Assembly (NCBI RefSeq): GCF_004379255.2
Contig: NC_056050.1
Coordinates: 12,027,410 to 12,091,409, forward strand
Origin: Salvia splendens
Taxonomy: Eukaryota; Streptophyta; Magnoliopsida; Lamiales; Lamiaceae
Direction: 5' to 3'
DNA: 64,000 bases
The notes under the pieces: model-generated
The model's database searches: none
What the model saw: the letters and a program-made list of their open reading frames with translations, nothing else
Told to the model about the DNA's origin: nothing
In this document: in pieces, positions 47,026-58,081 of the stretch
Layout: each line of letters starts with the position of its first letter
How positions within the stretch are numbered: position 1 is the stretch's first letter
Program-made: the position numbers and the translations under genes

Positions 47026-48522
47026 TTAAAAAATAGTATCCAATTGACCTGCAATAGTATGAAGAGCCTGGTTTGCATAATTGTTTTGTTGAATAATTTT
47101 CCTAAATTCTCTATTTTCTTCAGGGTCATTAACTTTAGTTCGTTTGAAAGGATCAGCTATAATTTCTCCTTTGGAAGTTTGTATTTTTAAGGATTGAAGA
47201 GGGGGATGAATTGCTGTAAAAATATCATTATTTTCTGAAGAACACCATTTTCTCATAAGGTTTGAGCCGACTTCAATAGTTGGTTTTTTAAAACAATCAT
47301 ACCACCATTCTGAAGATAGGTATATGGCTATGAAATCATAAAAAAGGAAATTTGATTTAATTCTTATCATTTCTTTCATCCATTCATCTCTTATTTTATT
47401 TTTAATTTTAATGTTTAACTTATTGAACCATTTTTCTTTTTCTTTGTAGCAAGGATTGTTCAATTCTTTGTTTAAATAAACTATATCAGGTTCAAATGCT
47501 TCATCAAAAGTTATGACCATAGTACTTCTAGTAGGTGAGTAAGGGTCGCTTATGTTTTCTTCGGCAGTTAAATTTGGTTGAGGTATGGGGGTTTTGAAAG
47601 TCCAGTTTCTCTCCGAAGTGCTTGGCATATCGGAACAGGAGGCTCTACTGCTTTCATAACTGAAACTTCTATTATTTCTAAAATTTGAAAAAGAATTTGT
47701 TCTATCAAATTTAACAGTTATAATACCATCTAGCCCTTCAATTATTTGAGATGGTTCTGTTCTTTCTATATTCCTCGGGGCTTGAGGTTCTTTTATGATA
47801 AATTGATTTGGAATAGTCATTTCATCCCATTTGAGACGTTTGGGTGTATAAGTTGTGGGTTGCTCAGCATCTACTTGTAAAAGGATAGTTTCTCCTTTTG
47901 AAAAGGGATTCTTACTGAATTTAGGATTTAAATTAGACGACATAAGCCTAAGATAAACTCTAAACATGATAGCAAAATTTTTGCAAGGATGAAATTCATC
48001 TCCCTGTATTTGAACATCAAGAACAAGGGATTCAACAATCATAGGATCTGTAAGGTCTACAGAGAAATTTGGAGAGCAATTGAAGTATATTGGGCCATTA
48101 TAAATATTAGTTTGAACCATAGCTAGTATAGAAGTTTTGTAATTTTTTAATCTTCTGTCCCTAAGAACAATAAGTATAGGGGTATCCACTCCTATGTGAA
48201 CAAGAGGATTAACAACAACTTGAGCAAGCCCAAAATGGGCAAATCTATATTTTTGTTCTCTATATCTTTTTATGGATTCTTCTTTGAGAAGAGGGAAACT
48301 TTCAGATTTTTGCAAAATACTCCTAGTTTCTTCATGAGTTCTAATGGAGAAAGCTGTCTTGAAATCAAACAGACTTATGTCATAGAAATTTTCTACTTTT
48401 TCTTCGGGAATACTCCAGTTTGAATAATTAATAGGAGCATAAGTTTCATTACTCAAAACTATATTCTTATCCATTTTATTTTTGGTTTTGGGTCCTAAAA
48501 GACTTCTAAACTAACTGGCCAT
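47026..48522 (-). pseudogene. Movement protein and linker (copy B)
   Basis: ATG 48522 is followed at codon 4 by TAG (48513-48511). Beyond this the frame is open for 482 codons from the next ATG (48474) to TAA 47028-47026. The first 260 residues hold the 30K-like core (TAFSIRTHEETRSIL, FGLAQVVVNPLVHIGVDTPI, NFSVDLTDPMIVESLVLDVQ, NFAIMFRVYLRLMSSNL). The rest is a Ser/Asn-rich linker and a conserved WWYDCFKKP block leading towards the capsid. Copy C has Lys at codon 4. The stop at the linker end is present in both arms, so it predates the duplication or is natural. Confidence 0.75.
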
Positions 48523-48736
48523 ACTCAAATAGAGAGATAGAGATTAAGATTAAGAGCTGGTCTAGATCTAAGAAACTGGTCGCAGGGGAACACTATGCGT
48601 GGAACACCTAGACTTAAGGCTTACCAACCGTCTTACAAGCTTGCCAAACCTGAATTCCAATGATTCTTTGACTAAGGTTATTCCTAAGGATAATCTAATC
48701 ATCTCAGTTTCGAGTATTAAGACAGTTGAATTTATA
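48523..48736 (-). other. Viral leader of copy B (left arm of the palindrome)
   Basis: Non-coding viral leader, mirror image of 48754-48964. The identical 107-codon ORFs on the two strands here (48891-48568 and 48599-48922) are products of the palindrome, not genes. Confidence 0.8.
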
Positions 48737-48753
48737 GGTCTAATAATATCCAT
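48737..48753. other. 17-bp centre of the viral inverted repeat
   Basis: GGTCTAATAATATCCAT separates the arms GACAGTTGAATTTATA and TATAAATTCAACTGTC. It is short enough for a long hairpin. Its origin (viral, filler or host) cannot be told. Confidence 0.85.
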
Positions 48754-48964
48754 TATAAATTCAACTGTCTTAATACTCGAAACTGAGATGATTAGATTAT
48801 CCTTAGGAATAACCTTAGTCAAAGAATCATTGGAATTCAGGTTTGGCAAGCTTGTAAGACGGTTGGTAAGCCTTAAGTCTAGGTGTTCCACGCATAGTGT
48901 TCCCCTGCGACCAGTTTCTTAGATCTAGACCAGCTCTTAATCTTAATCTCTATCCCTCTATTTG
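48754..48964 (+). other. Viral leader of copy C (right arm of the palindrome)
   Basis: Mirror of 48736-48523, interrupted at 48964 by the Tekay-like element; the viral sequence resumes at 61350. The last five bases ATTTG are the target duplicated at 61345-61349. Confidence 0.88.
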
Positions 48965-51900
48965 TGTAACATCCCAAAAAAAATTTTTTCGACTTTTATT
49001 TTAATATGTCGATTGGAAATTTCATTTATGAAATTTAATTGTTGCTACTTGATTGAGTTGACTATGTGGAATAAATTGTCATGAGTGATTTGGAATGAAG
49101 TGTTATTTATATTATCCAATGTGGGGAGTCAATTTAAATAAAATCATGCATCTTATTCTAGCAAAAAAAAAAAGTGGTTATTGTCGGCCCCTCCAATTAA
49201 TGGGAATTTTATTCTTTCTTGGATTTAATTAATTGTTTTGAGATATTCATCCAAATTAAATCCAATTAAATCTTGCCACATTTTATTCCCTCACCCCAAT
49301 TGAATTAAGAGTTGAATTATTTCCTTGTGGCTAATTAAGCCAATTATCGGCCTCCCTATTTGTAGAGGAGAATATATTTGTTTCCTATTTTGTAGAATTC
49401 CTTTTATTCAATATCAAATTAATACCTAAGCCAAATTAATTGGGGATGTGAATATTTTCCTTCAATTGTGTCTCCTTCCCACACGTTTTTGGCTTAACTT
49501 CCTTGTGGAATACTTATTTAATTGTTGCCTATTTTGTGGGAGTCTTTTCCTATAAAGAAATTACCAAATTTAAATCATATTCTATTTAATTGAGGATTTA
49601 AATAATTTCCTTGTGCACACCATCAAGATTTTCGCCCCTCCCTCATTATTTCCTACTTGGAGATTTAATTTATTTTGTTCCCTTGTTTATGGAATATTCA
49701 TCGTTTTATTTCCTAAATTGTGAATCTATTTCTCTCCAAGTAAATACCAAATAAATTCCTTATTGAATTTCTAGTCATAATTTTCGAAATACTTGCCTTC
49801 CTTTTAATTGTGGGATTTTATTTATTGGCCTCTATTTTATTCCTCCACAATTAATTAATTAATTAATGGGATTAAACCTAGGACTATACATTCACCTAAA
49901 CTAAACCCTAGCCCCATCTCCCTCATAAATTTCGTGCCTCTCCTCTCCCTCTCCATATTCTCTCCAAAAATCCTCCATTCATCCTTGTTCTTGCATCCGT
50001 TGGAGTTTATTTTCAAGAGTCTCCGACGAATCGCCTCCATCCTTGTTTCTACCGTTCGTTTTCTTGATTCAAGAAGGTATAACTAAGTTTTCTTCTCATC
50101 TCCTTCATTGAAACTTTAATCTTGAATCCTACATGCATATAGAGGGTGTAGGATTGATAGATCGCAAAATTTATCGGTGGGAAAGTGTGATTGCATGAGA
50201 ACTTTGATAGTTATGCGTTTTTTATTAAGTTTATGTGAAGTTTGATTTGAATCTTTGGTGAATGATGTGGGTTTATATGCAAACATGATTATGAGGAACT
50301 TTTAAGCATGATTGTGTGTTATAAGCAAGAAAAATTGGTATTTGTTTGATTTAAGAAGAAACCCTAAATTTGAAATTATGAGCCTGAAATCTGTGACGTT
50401 CGAACAGTGGCTTCTGATGTGTGATTGGCCTATCAAACGATCGAAGTTTGATATAAAATATTTACTGAGTGAATTTCAAGATATTTTCTGTGTCTCGTGT
50501 GAATTTCAGCCCATTTGGTCGAAAAATGAATTTTTAATAAATTTTTGAAGTTGACTGCGCAATTCTGCCAGAAACTTGTGTTCTCGCCAAGAACGTTTCG
50601 TATTCTGTTTGACCAACCAAATGACCTCCGTTTGATGTGATTCTTGAACTATATGAATATATGAAGTGCCTTCTGAGTCGTGTAAAAGTTTCAGCCTTTT
50701 TGGGCATTGGATGAATTTACGGTGAATTTTTCAAATGAACTGCGTAGTGCTGCCAGAAATTTTATGTTCCGACCAGAGAGTTTAATTATTTATTTGACTG
50801 ACTAAACGACGTGATTTAAGTGTGAAAATTTGTCTAGATGAACTTGAATGTGTCTTCTGTGTTGTGACCAAAATTTAGCTTCATATGAGGTCGGGTGAAT
50901 ATTTAGTGATTTTTACAACACGGTCGCGCAGTTCTGCCAGTTTTCTGCCTTGATAAAATGACACTTATTTTCAAGTTTAAAATTATTATATGATGTATGT
51001 ATGTCCAAGGAACGTGCCTAATGATGTGATCACGTGTGATAAGTTGAAATATATTACGGTGTGTTTTTCCGTCTTTGTGACGAACGTTGGGTTGGGTTAA
51101 TTGAGAAAAACGATGAGAGAGAAACGATAGGACATGCATAGTAGTATGATTTTTGTGGAAGGCTGACTTGTGTTGTCGTTGACAAGGGTGATTGTGTATT
51201 CGTGAACTAGAGGAACGAGAGTTGCCATAAGTTGGATTGTGAATTGTTAAGCGAACGAGGTGGGCTTTCTTTTCAAATCTCTTTATTTTTCTGAAAATAC
51301 TATGTGGCGTTATAAGGGTGGTTTAACTTGTTATGTCATACCATGGTTTGTTTTGATTGAGATTGTGTGCCTGATGCCTAGTTCGTCTGAGTTTACTCCG
51401 TTAGGCTATATGGCTGTGTTGTGAAACGAATTCGGGTCTGAGTAGGGCCGCAAACCCTATCAGGCTGTGTACACTGGTGGGATCGTGAGCCGTCCTTGCT
51501 AGTCAGCCGGTCTCGTGGGCGAATAGTGTGGCCACACTTTCGTCGCACATGGAATGATGATTGTGATTGATGGATTGTTGACAAAGTGGGGAGATTATTT
51601 GACTGGCCAGTCTATGAAATATTTTTGTGTTCTCGATGATATTTCTTTAGTACATATAAAACTCGAGATCACTGGTATGGATGACATAACTGTATAAATA
51701 TTTTCGGCATGAGCCCATTGAGTACAACAAGTACTCAGCCCTGCATATTTTTTTTCTTATGTGCAGGTTGAGCGGGATGTTGCGGAGGATGTTGAGTTGG
51801 TCTAAGAACTTAGGATGCGTTGTGTCGTCATACATAGGCGTTATCCTTGACTCTCTTTAAACCTTATTTCCGCTGCTATATTTTGAAACTATGTCGCAAG

Positions 51901-52248
51901 ACTTAAATCTTTTTCGTACTGTGTTTGAGTATGTTTGGTCTTGTTAGGTTTTAAACGAGTGTTTACTTTGTTATCTGAAAATGGTATTCCCGTGAATTAA
52001 ACTAAATGTTTTTCTTAGAAGATGATTGGGTTTTTAATAATTATTTCTCTTCGCTGCTTTCTTTTAAAGGTATTTATTATGAGCCGTTTTTATTTAATAG
52101 AAAAGTTATAACTTTAAACTTCTTTAAACCAAAATGTTTCTCTTCCTTTAAGCTAATTTAGTTTTCATAAATGGTTATACTTGGTTAATGTTGTCCCTTG
52201 GTCGCGATCGTCGCGTTTGTTGTACCCCTAGTATGGGCGGTCGTGACA
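48965..52248 (+). repeat. 5' LTR of the Tekay-like element
   Basis: TG...CA ends, and matches 58082-61344 along the full length. It contains a GC-poor U3, a conserved block CAAGTACTCAGCCCTGCAT (about 51726-51744) followed by TTATGTGCAGGTTGAG, and the terminal GGGCGGTCGTGACA. Short ORFs in it recur in the 3' LTR and match no known protein. Confidence 0.95.
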
Positions 52249-52251
52249 GAG

Positions 52252-52263
52252 TGGTATCAGAGC
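52252..52263 (+). other. tRNA-Met primer-binding site of the Tekay-like element
   Basis: TGGTATCAGAGC, three nucleotides after the 5' LTR. Confidence 0.9.
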
Positions 52264-54866
52264 TTCGTTCTTTCGCTCTGGTCCGAGAGTCTTCTTTCAC
52301 TTTAAGTCTAGAATAGTAGACCATAAACTAAAAGTATCACGAAGGCTGAACATCCAAAGCATCACGCTCAACCAAGGAAAGTGAGGTATGTTTTAGTTGT
52401 TGATGAAATATGAGAACGGTGTATAAGATTGATGATATGATGAGGATGGTTTGGGCAAAAGAATGCATGAGCAAGTAATTACTTGATGATGTGATTTTCA
52501 TGATTGAAATTCATGAATAAATGATGTGATGACATAAAGAAGTTGAATGTGAGCATGATTGGCATGATGATCTAAACACGTGTATTATGTGAAAACAATA
52601 TCGTGATAGTATGAATATGTGGAATATAACAATATAATTTAAGCAAGTGTTGTATGTACGAACACGATATTGGTAAGGTATGAGTATGTGAGATATGAGC
52701 AAGATTGGCATGATGACCTAAGTATGTGTTATGTGTGTGTAAGTGATATGACAAAAGCATGTGAGCATAGGATGATGGAGTGTTTTACATGAAGGATGAA
52801 GGTTGATGAGTTGTTTTGAGCATGTTGAAATTTTTGAGAAAAAAAAAACAATTTAAAAAAAATGTTGTTTCAAACGTATATGTGAAGTGGATGAGTGTTT
52901 TGTTTGGAATACAAATGTGTTATGAGTTTTGAAAGATTTGCATGGTTTGATATGTAAAAGAGAAAAATGGAAAAATGATTTTGTGGTTGATGTTTTGTAA
53001 TATTAATGACTAGCTGTTCTAGTGGAGTTTGATTGAGGAAAAATGTTTATGTTGTGAAAAGTTCTTTCTTTTGGGAAAATTAATTGATCAATGGAAAATG
53101 TTGTATTTATGAATTGTTTAAAAAAATTAAAATTACCTTTTCATTTGAAAAATTGAGCCATGGAAGTGTGATGTTATGTATGTTATGAGGTGCGAAGTAT
53201 GATGCGTCATTCTATGGAGTGTTTTATAAGAGTGATGAAAGTTGATGCGAAAGTACGTTTTAGTTTGAGTCAAAACTTTTACCTTAAAATTGAGATGTGG
53301 GAAAAAAAATTTGGAAAGTGTGAAAGTGTAAAGAAATTTTGTTTCAAAAATTTTGAATATAATGTGAAGTTCGAAAGTGTTTTGCTATGGGATGTGAAAA
53401 TGTGGTGTGTTTATCTTGAAGTATGAATGACGTAAATTGAAGTAGATGATGATCTATGAGATGATGAATTTTGTTGTGAACTTAGAGTACCTAAAATATA
53501 AGCCTAGTTGACCGCGCGAATCGTAGTTCTAAGTTGAAAACTTAACAATTGCTTTTCCGAGCAATGAAACGTATGAGAATATGAGAGTTTAGACAAACGC
53601 TTAAGTCAAGGTGCGAGACAAGAAGAACCGATGCTAAGAGATATTTTCATGCAACGACGGGCGATCATACTCGCGATTTAAAATAGTATAGTTTAATCTT
53701 TCGTAAGTGGAAGCACGATGGAGATGATCTTCATACCCTGCTAAGGAGCACGAGGATGACAACAATATCATACGAGGATAATCATTATGACATGCAGAGA
53801 ACTTTATGAAGATATGGACTCCGACTATCATTATTAGTGGCAATGACACGAAGAATCTCAGCGTGGAAACCACAGTTCTTAGAGCGATGTTACCAGTCTC
53901 GGCTTGCGAAAGATGAACGAGGTGGTACGACTTTAATAGCTATAACAAACTATTTTAATCAACAGTTCTTACTTGGATTCTAAGAAGTTATTTCTCAGGA
54001 CCTTTCAAATAACCGTGAGCCCTTGTCTACTTAACGGCTTGTTTCATTCACCCCTTGCAAGTGATGCATATTATTTCCTTTCCTCCATTGAGTCATAACT
54101 CACTTTCAATTCTTGGAAAGTGGTGTTGCCTTCATAACTTTGGACAATTGGATTGATTGTAGTCTTCTTTGACTTATTATTTATACGAACAATATTTTGA
54201 CTTTGTGAGCCTTTGCTATTGAACTTCATTCCTAAGACTGCTTGCAGTTATGTCCTTCAATACAATCACGTTTCGCAGACATGTTTTCTGTGGGATATTT
54301 CTCTTGGAACTTTTGTTCAACTTTTCATTTGGTCACCATGTCTGTGTCAAGTTCTTTCTTACAGAGTGAAATTCTTTTGGTTCAGTTCCACTATATGTAT
54401 CCTTTCCATAATAGGACCTTTCTTTCTACAAAACAAAGTTAAAGCCTACATTTTGTACCTTGCCCTAACAAACTTAATACACTTGATTTTTTATTCAAAA
54501 GCCCCTTTGACTTTGGTTATCTTTCACAAACTTATGAACACGTGAATCTATCATTCCATATTAAGATTTTCGTTGAACCATGATCTGTACTGCTTTGTGA
54601 CATCTGCCTACATTTCTCAATCCTTACGCAACCAATCCTTTTTATCCTCAACTCTTTAAGTAATTATCCATTGATGTGTGGACCTTCCAAATTTGGTCGA
54701 ACAACTGAATTATCTTTTGGTAGCCTACTATGAGAATTGACATTTATTTGATTCCATCTCATATTCATGACCTATCTTATGTTCTTTCAAGCTCCGTGCG
54801 GATGATCATAACCAATTGTTATATTTCAAAATTGGTTCATAAGTTAAGACTGTTTGACTAAAGTTT
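52264..54866 (+). other. Interior without recognisable gag
   Basis: About 2.6 kb between the primer site and the pol remnant where gag and the protease start should be. I find only short ORFs (for example 53190-53426 and 54213-54545) without gag or zinc-knuckle motifs. The first part is rich in GAGCATGATTGGCATGATG-like repeats, and the last kilobase is T-rich on the plus strand. Either gag has decayed beyond recognition or it was replaced by unrelated sequence. Confidence 0.6.
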
Positions 54867-55289
54867 GTGTTAGGAGAGTTAGGAGTAGTAGCTCGACTTT
54901 TACACGTCATGCCTTTGGAGAACGTTGACATAATTTTGAGAATGGTTTTGCTTACCGAGAACCACGCAATGATTCACTGTAAAGAGACACAGATTTCTTT
55001 TCAAACCCCTGGTGACGAGCCGGCCATCTTGTATGGAATCTGCATGAACCGACGAACCTCCATAATCTCTGCTATGCAAGCAACCACGATGATAAGAAAA
55101 GGGCGTCCGGCATATTTTGTGTATTTGAACGGAGAAGAGAAGAAGGAGTTGAAAGTGAATGACGTGGCAGTAGTACGAGACTTTCCCGATGTGTTCCCTG
55201 AAACCTTACCTGGACCACCGCCTGACAGACAAGTGGAGTTTACCATCGACTTAGAACCCGGATCTGCGCCAGTGTCGAAGGCACCATAA
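54867..55289 (+). pseudogene. Protease C-terminus and linker to RT (Tekay-like)
   Basis: The segment reads DIILRMVLLTENHAMIHC where Ty3 proteases of this clade have a DVILGMDWL-type motif. It goes on to the conserved RT-proximal linker VVRDFPDVFPETLPGPPPDR and IDLEPGSAP. The catalytic Asp-Ser/Thr-Gly part is not seen upstream. The frame ends at TAA 55287-55289 in place of the usual codon after SKAP and continues in frame into RT. Confidence 0.8.
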
Positions 55290-55976
55290 CGAATGGCCCC
55301 TAAAGAGTTGGCAGAGTTGAAGATTCAGTTGCAAGAACTATTAGACTTGGGTTTTATTCGGCCTAGTGTGTCACCGTGGGGAGCGCCAGTGTTGTTCGTT
55401 AAGAAAAAGGATGGCACGATGAGGATGTGCATTGAATATCGTGAGCTCAACAAGTGGACTTTGAAGATTAAGTACCCGCTACCAAGAATTGACGACTTGT
55501 TTGACCAACTCCGAGGAGCGGGTGTATTCTCGAAAATGGACCTGAGGTCGGGATATCATCAACTAAAGGTCCGACGAGAGGATGTGCCTAAGACTGCTTT
55601 TCGCACTTGTTATGGCCATTATGAATTTGTCGTGATGCCATTTGGGCTGACCAACACCCCGGCCGTCTTCATGGACTTGATGAACCGAGTCTTTCACAAG
55701 TATCTCTATAAGTTCGTGTTAGTCTTCATCGACGATGTTTTAGTATACTCAAAGAACGAGGAGGAACATGGATGGCATCTACAAACAGTGTTGGAAACGT
55801 TGCGAAAGGAGAAGCTTTATGCCAAGTTTAGTAAGTGTGAGTTTTGGTTGACTCGAGTGAACTTTCTTGGTCATATTGTGAAGGCAAATGGAATTCAAGT
55901 AGACCCAGAAAAGGTGGAGGCCATACAGAATTGGAAATCGCCGAAAACGCCGAGTGAAATCCGCAGTTTCTTGTGA
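55290..55976 (+). pseudogene. Reverse transcriptase (Tekay-like)
   Basis: Contains the canonical Ty3 RT series: [64 protein letters not shown], and the catalytic FIDDVLVYS at about 55724-55750. It ends at TGA 55974-55976, after which the frame continues with [12 protein letters not shown]. Confidence 0.92.
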
Positions 55977-56480
55977 TTGGCGGGATACTATCGACAATTC
56001 ATTGAAGGATTCTCTAAGATTGCGAGACCGATGACGCAACTGTTAAAGAAAGGAATCAAGGTGGTTTGGACGCCAGAGTGCGAGGCGAGTTTCCAACTGT
56101 TGAAAGAGAGATTGACTACAACACCAGTCCTAGCGGTACCAGAACCCGACAAGGACTTCGCCGTCTATACTGACGCGTCGAAAGTAGGACTAGGATGCGT
56201 GTTGATGCAGGATGGGAAGGTGATAGCATATAAATTTCTGACTCATGATTTGGAGTTAGCAGCAGTGGTGCATGCACTGAAAATTTGGAGACACCATCTC
56301 TATGGAGTGAGATGCGAGATATATACAGATCACAAGAGTCTCAAGTACTTTTTCGAGCAGAAGGAGCTAAACATGCGACAGTGACGTTGGTTAGAGATTG
56401 TGAAAGATTATGACTGTGGTATTCACTATCACCCGGGCAAGGCGAACGTAGTAGCCGATGCTTTGAGTAGGAAGAACCAA
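55977..56480 (+). pseudogene. RNase H (Tekay-like)
   Basis: Acidic motifs [28 protein letters not shown] and [11 protein letters not shown] fit the Ty3 RNase H. It is broken by TGA 56382-56384, where the family normally has Arg (RRWLE). The tail [16 protein letters not shown] marks the end of the domain. Confidence 0.9.
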
Positions 56481-57497
56481 TCTCAACTGGCTTATTTCCT
56501 AACGCAAGAGGAAGCGTTGATTCACGAATTCGACAAGATGAGATTGGAAATAGTGAAAGCGCCCGAGACAGTAGAAGCGAGATTGGCGACGCTAGTGATT
56601 GAGCCAGATTTGAGAACCAAGCTCATAGAAGCCCAGCGACGTGATGAGAAGTTGGAATAATTACGTGTGAAGGAGAGAGCCGAGAAGTTGGATCATTACC
56701 GTGAGGAGGCGGATAATGCTTTGACGTACGATGGACGACTGTGTGTGCCGAGCGATGAGGCGCTAAAAGATGAGATTTTGAGTGAAGCGCATGACACGCC
56801 TTACACCGCACACCCCGGAAGCACGAAGATGTATCGGGTTTTGAAGCAACGGTTTTGGTGGAATGGAATGAAAGAGGACGTAGCGTCATATGTGGAACGA
56901 TGTCTAGCATGCCAACAAGTGAAGGCCTTACACCAACGGCCATATGGGAAGTTACAACCGCTTGAAATTCCCGAACGGAAGTGGGAGCATCTAGCTATGG
57001 ATTTCGTGACGGGTTTGCCAAAGTCACAAAGGGGTAACACCGCTATTTGGGTGATCATCGATCGACTTACTAAAAGCGCGCACTTCTTACCGATTAAGAT
57101 TACTTATGGCGCGGACAAGTTAGCAAAGCTGTACGTGAATGAGATTGTGCGTTTGCATGGAGTGCCAAAGACTATTGTGTACGACCGTGATACGAAGTTC
57201 ACATCGAAGTTTTGGATGAGTTTGCAACGAGAATTGGGCACACAATTGAACTTCAGCACTGCTTATCACCCGCAATCGGACGGGCAGTCAGAGAGGACGA
57301 TTCAGACGCTTGAGGATATGTTGCGAGCCGTTGTCCTAGATCAAGGGGAAAGTTGGGAAACTGTTCTACCGTTGGTTGAATTCGCTTACAACAACAACTA
57401 CCAAGCAACGATCGATATGACTCCGTATGAAGCCTTGTATGGTAGGAAGTGTCAATCTCCACTTTATTGGGATGAAGTTGGCGAGAGAAGATGTTAG
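56481..57497 (+). pseudogene. Integrase (Tekay-like)
   Basis: After a linker with TAA 56658-56660, the HHCC zinc region is seen as H-x6-H in EAHDTPYTAHPG and C-x2-C in CLACQQ. The DDE core has MDFVTGLPKSQ, VYDRDTKFTSKFW and SDGQSERTIQTLEDML. MTPYEALYGRKCQSPL closes the core. A 1-nt loss near 57490 (GERRC) shifts the frame. Confidence 0.92.
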
Positions 57498-58036
57498 GAC
57501 CCGACGCTATAAAGGAGATGACCGAAATTGTGCATCAAATCCGCGCAAGGATCAAGGAAGCTCAAGATAGGCAGTAGTCGTATGCTGACGTCCGTCGAAC
57601 GGAAATCAAATTCGACGTTGGCGACAAAGTGTTCTTGAAAGTATCCCCGACGAAAGGAGTTGTGAGGTTTGTAGTAAAGGGCAAGCTGAAATCGCGTTTT
57701 GTAGGGCCGTACAAGATTATCGATGAAGTAGGTCCTGTAGCGTACCGTTTGGCGTTACCTCCCAGTTTTGGAAACGTGCACAACGTGTTCTAGGTATCGC
57801 AGTTGCGCAAGTACGTGTTCGACCCCAAGCATGTGATTCATCAAGAGAAAGTGATCATGATCCCCGACATGAACTACGAGGAAAGGCCCGAGGCAATCCT
57901 AAATCGGAAGGTGCAAGAGTTGCGAAACAAGTCGGTAGCATCCGTGAAAGTGTTGTGGAAACACTATGGTCCCAAGGAAGCCACGTGGGAGATAGAAGAT
58001 AGAACGAAAGAAAAATACCCCGAGTTGTTTATGTGA
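57498..58036 (+). pseudogene. Integrase C-terminus with chromodomain (Tekay-like)
   Basis: In the shifted frame the GPY-type region (KGKLKSRFVGPYKI, GPVAYRLALPP) is followed by a chromodomain: YEERPEAILNRKVQELRNK, VKVLWKHYGPKEATWE, YPELF. In chromoviruses this domain directs integration to heterochromatin. TAG at 57575-57577 and 57791-57793 break it. The natural end is the TGA at 58034-58036. Confidence 0.88.
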
Positions 58037-58068
58037 GACGGTCAAAATTTCGGGACGAAGTTTCTGTT

Positions 58069-58081
58069 AAGAGGGGAAGGA
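58069..58081 (+). other. Polypurine tract of the Tekay-like element
   Basis: AAGAGGGGAAGGA directly before the 3' LTR; it primes plus-strand synthesis. Confidence 0.88.

Larger units (their letters stand above)
40996..48736 (-). mobile_element. Endogenous pararetrovirus copy B (near full length, Caulimoviridae)
   Basis: Minus strand, 7.74 kb, in order: leader, movement protein, capsid with zinc knuckle, aspartic protease, RT, RNase H, ORF2, two small ORFs, promoter, primer-binding site. This size and gene order fit a complete caulimovirid genome linearised near the primer site, as in florendovirus/petuvirus-type endogenous viruses. The main frame holds many stops, so it is not functional as it stands. 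The left end is the primer-binding site against satellite; the right end is the centre of an inverted repeat with copy C. Confidence 0.88.
45875..48736 (-). repeat. Inverted repeat, left arm (copy B)
   Basis: Position x in this arm matches 97490 - x in the right arm, with 12,385 added beyond the Tekay insertion. Example: the ATG at 48522 maps to 61353 and the ATG at 48474 to 61401. The match continues to the window edge, giving at least 2.86 kb per arm. Confidence 0.92.

Noticed and set aside
48568..48922. Identical 107-codon ORFs on opposite strands
   Set aside because: Necessary consequence of the palindrome in the viral leader. Leader sequence is non-coding in the homologous position of copy A.
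52252..52263. tRNA-Met gene candidate from TGGTATCAGAGC
   Set aside because: Only the 12-nt 3'-end complement is present, at the position of an LTR primer-binding site; no tRNA cloverleaf. The same holds for 16444 and 35508.
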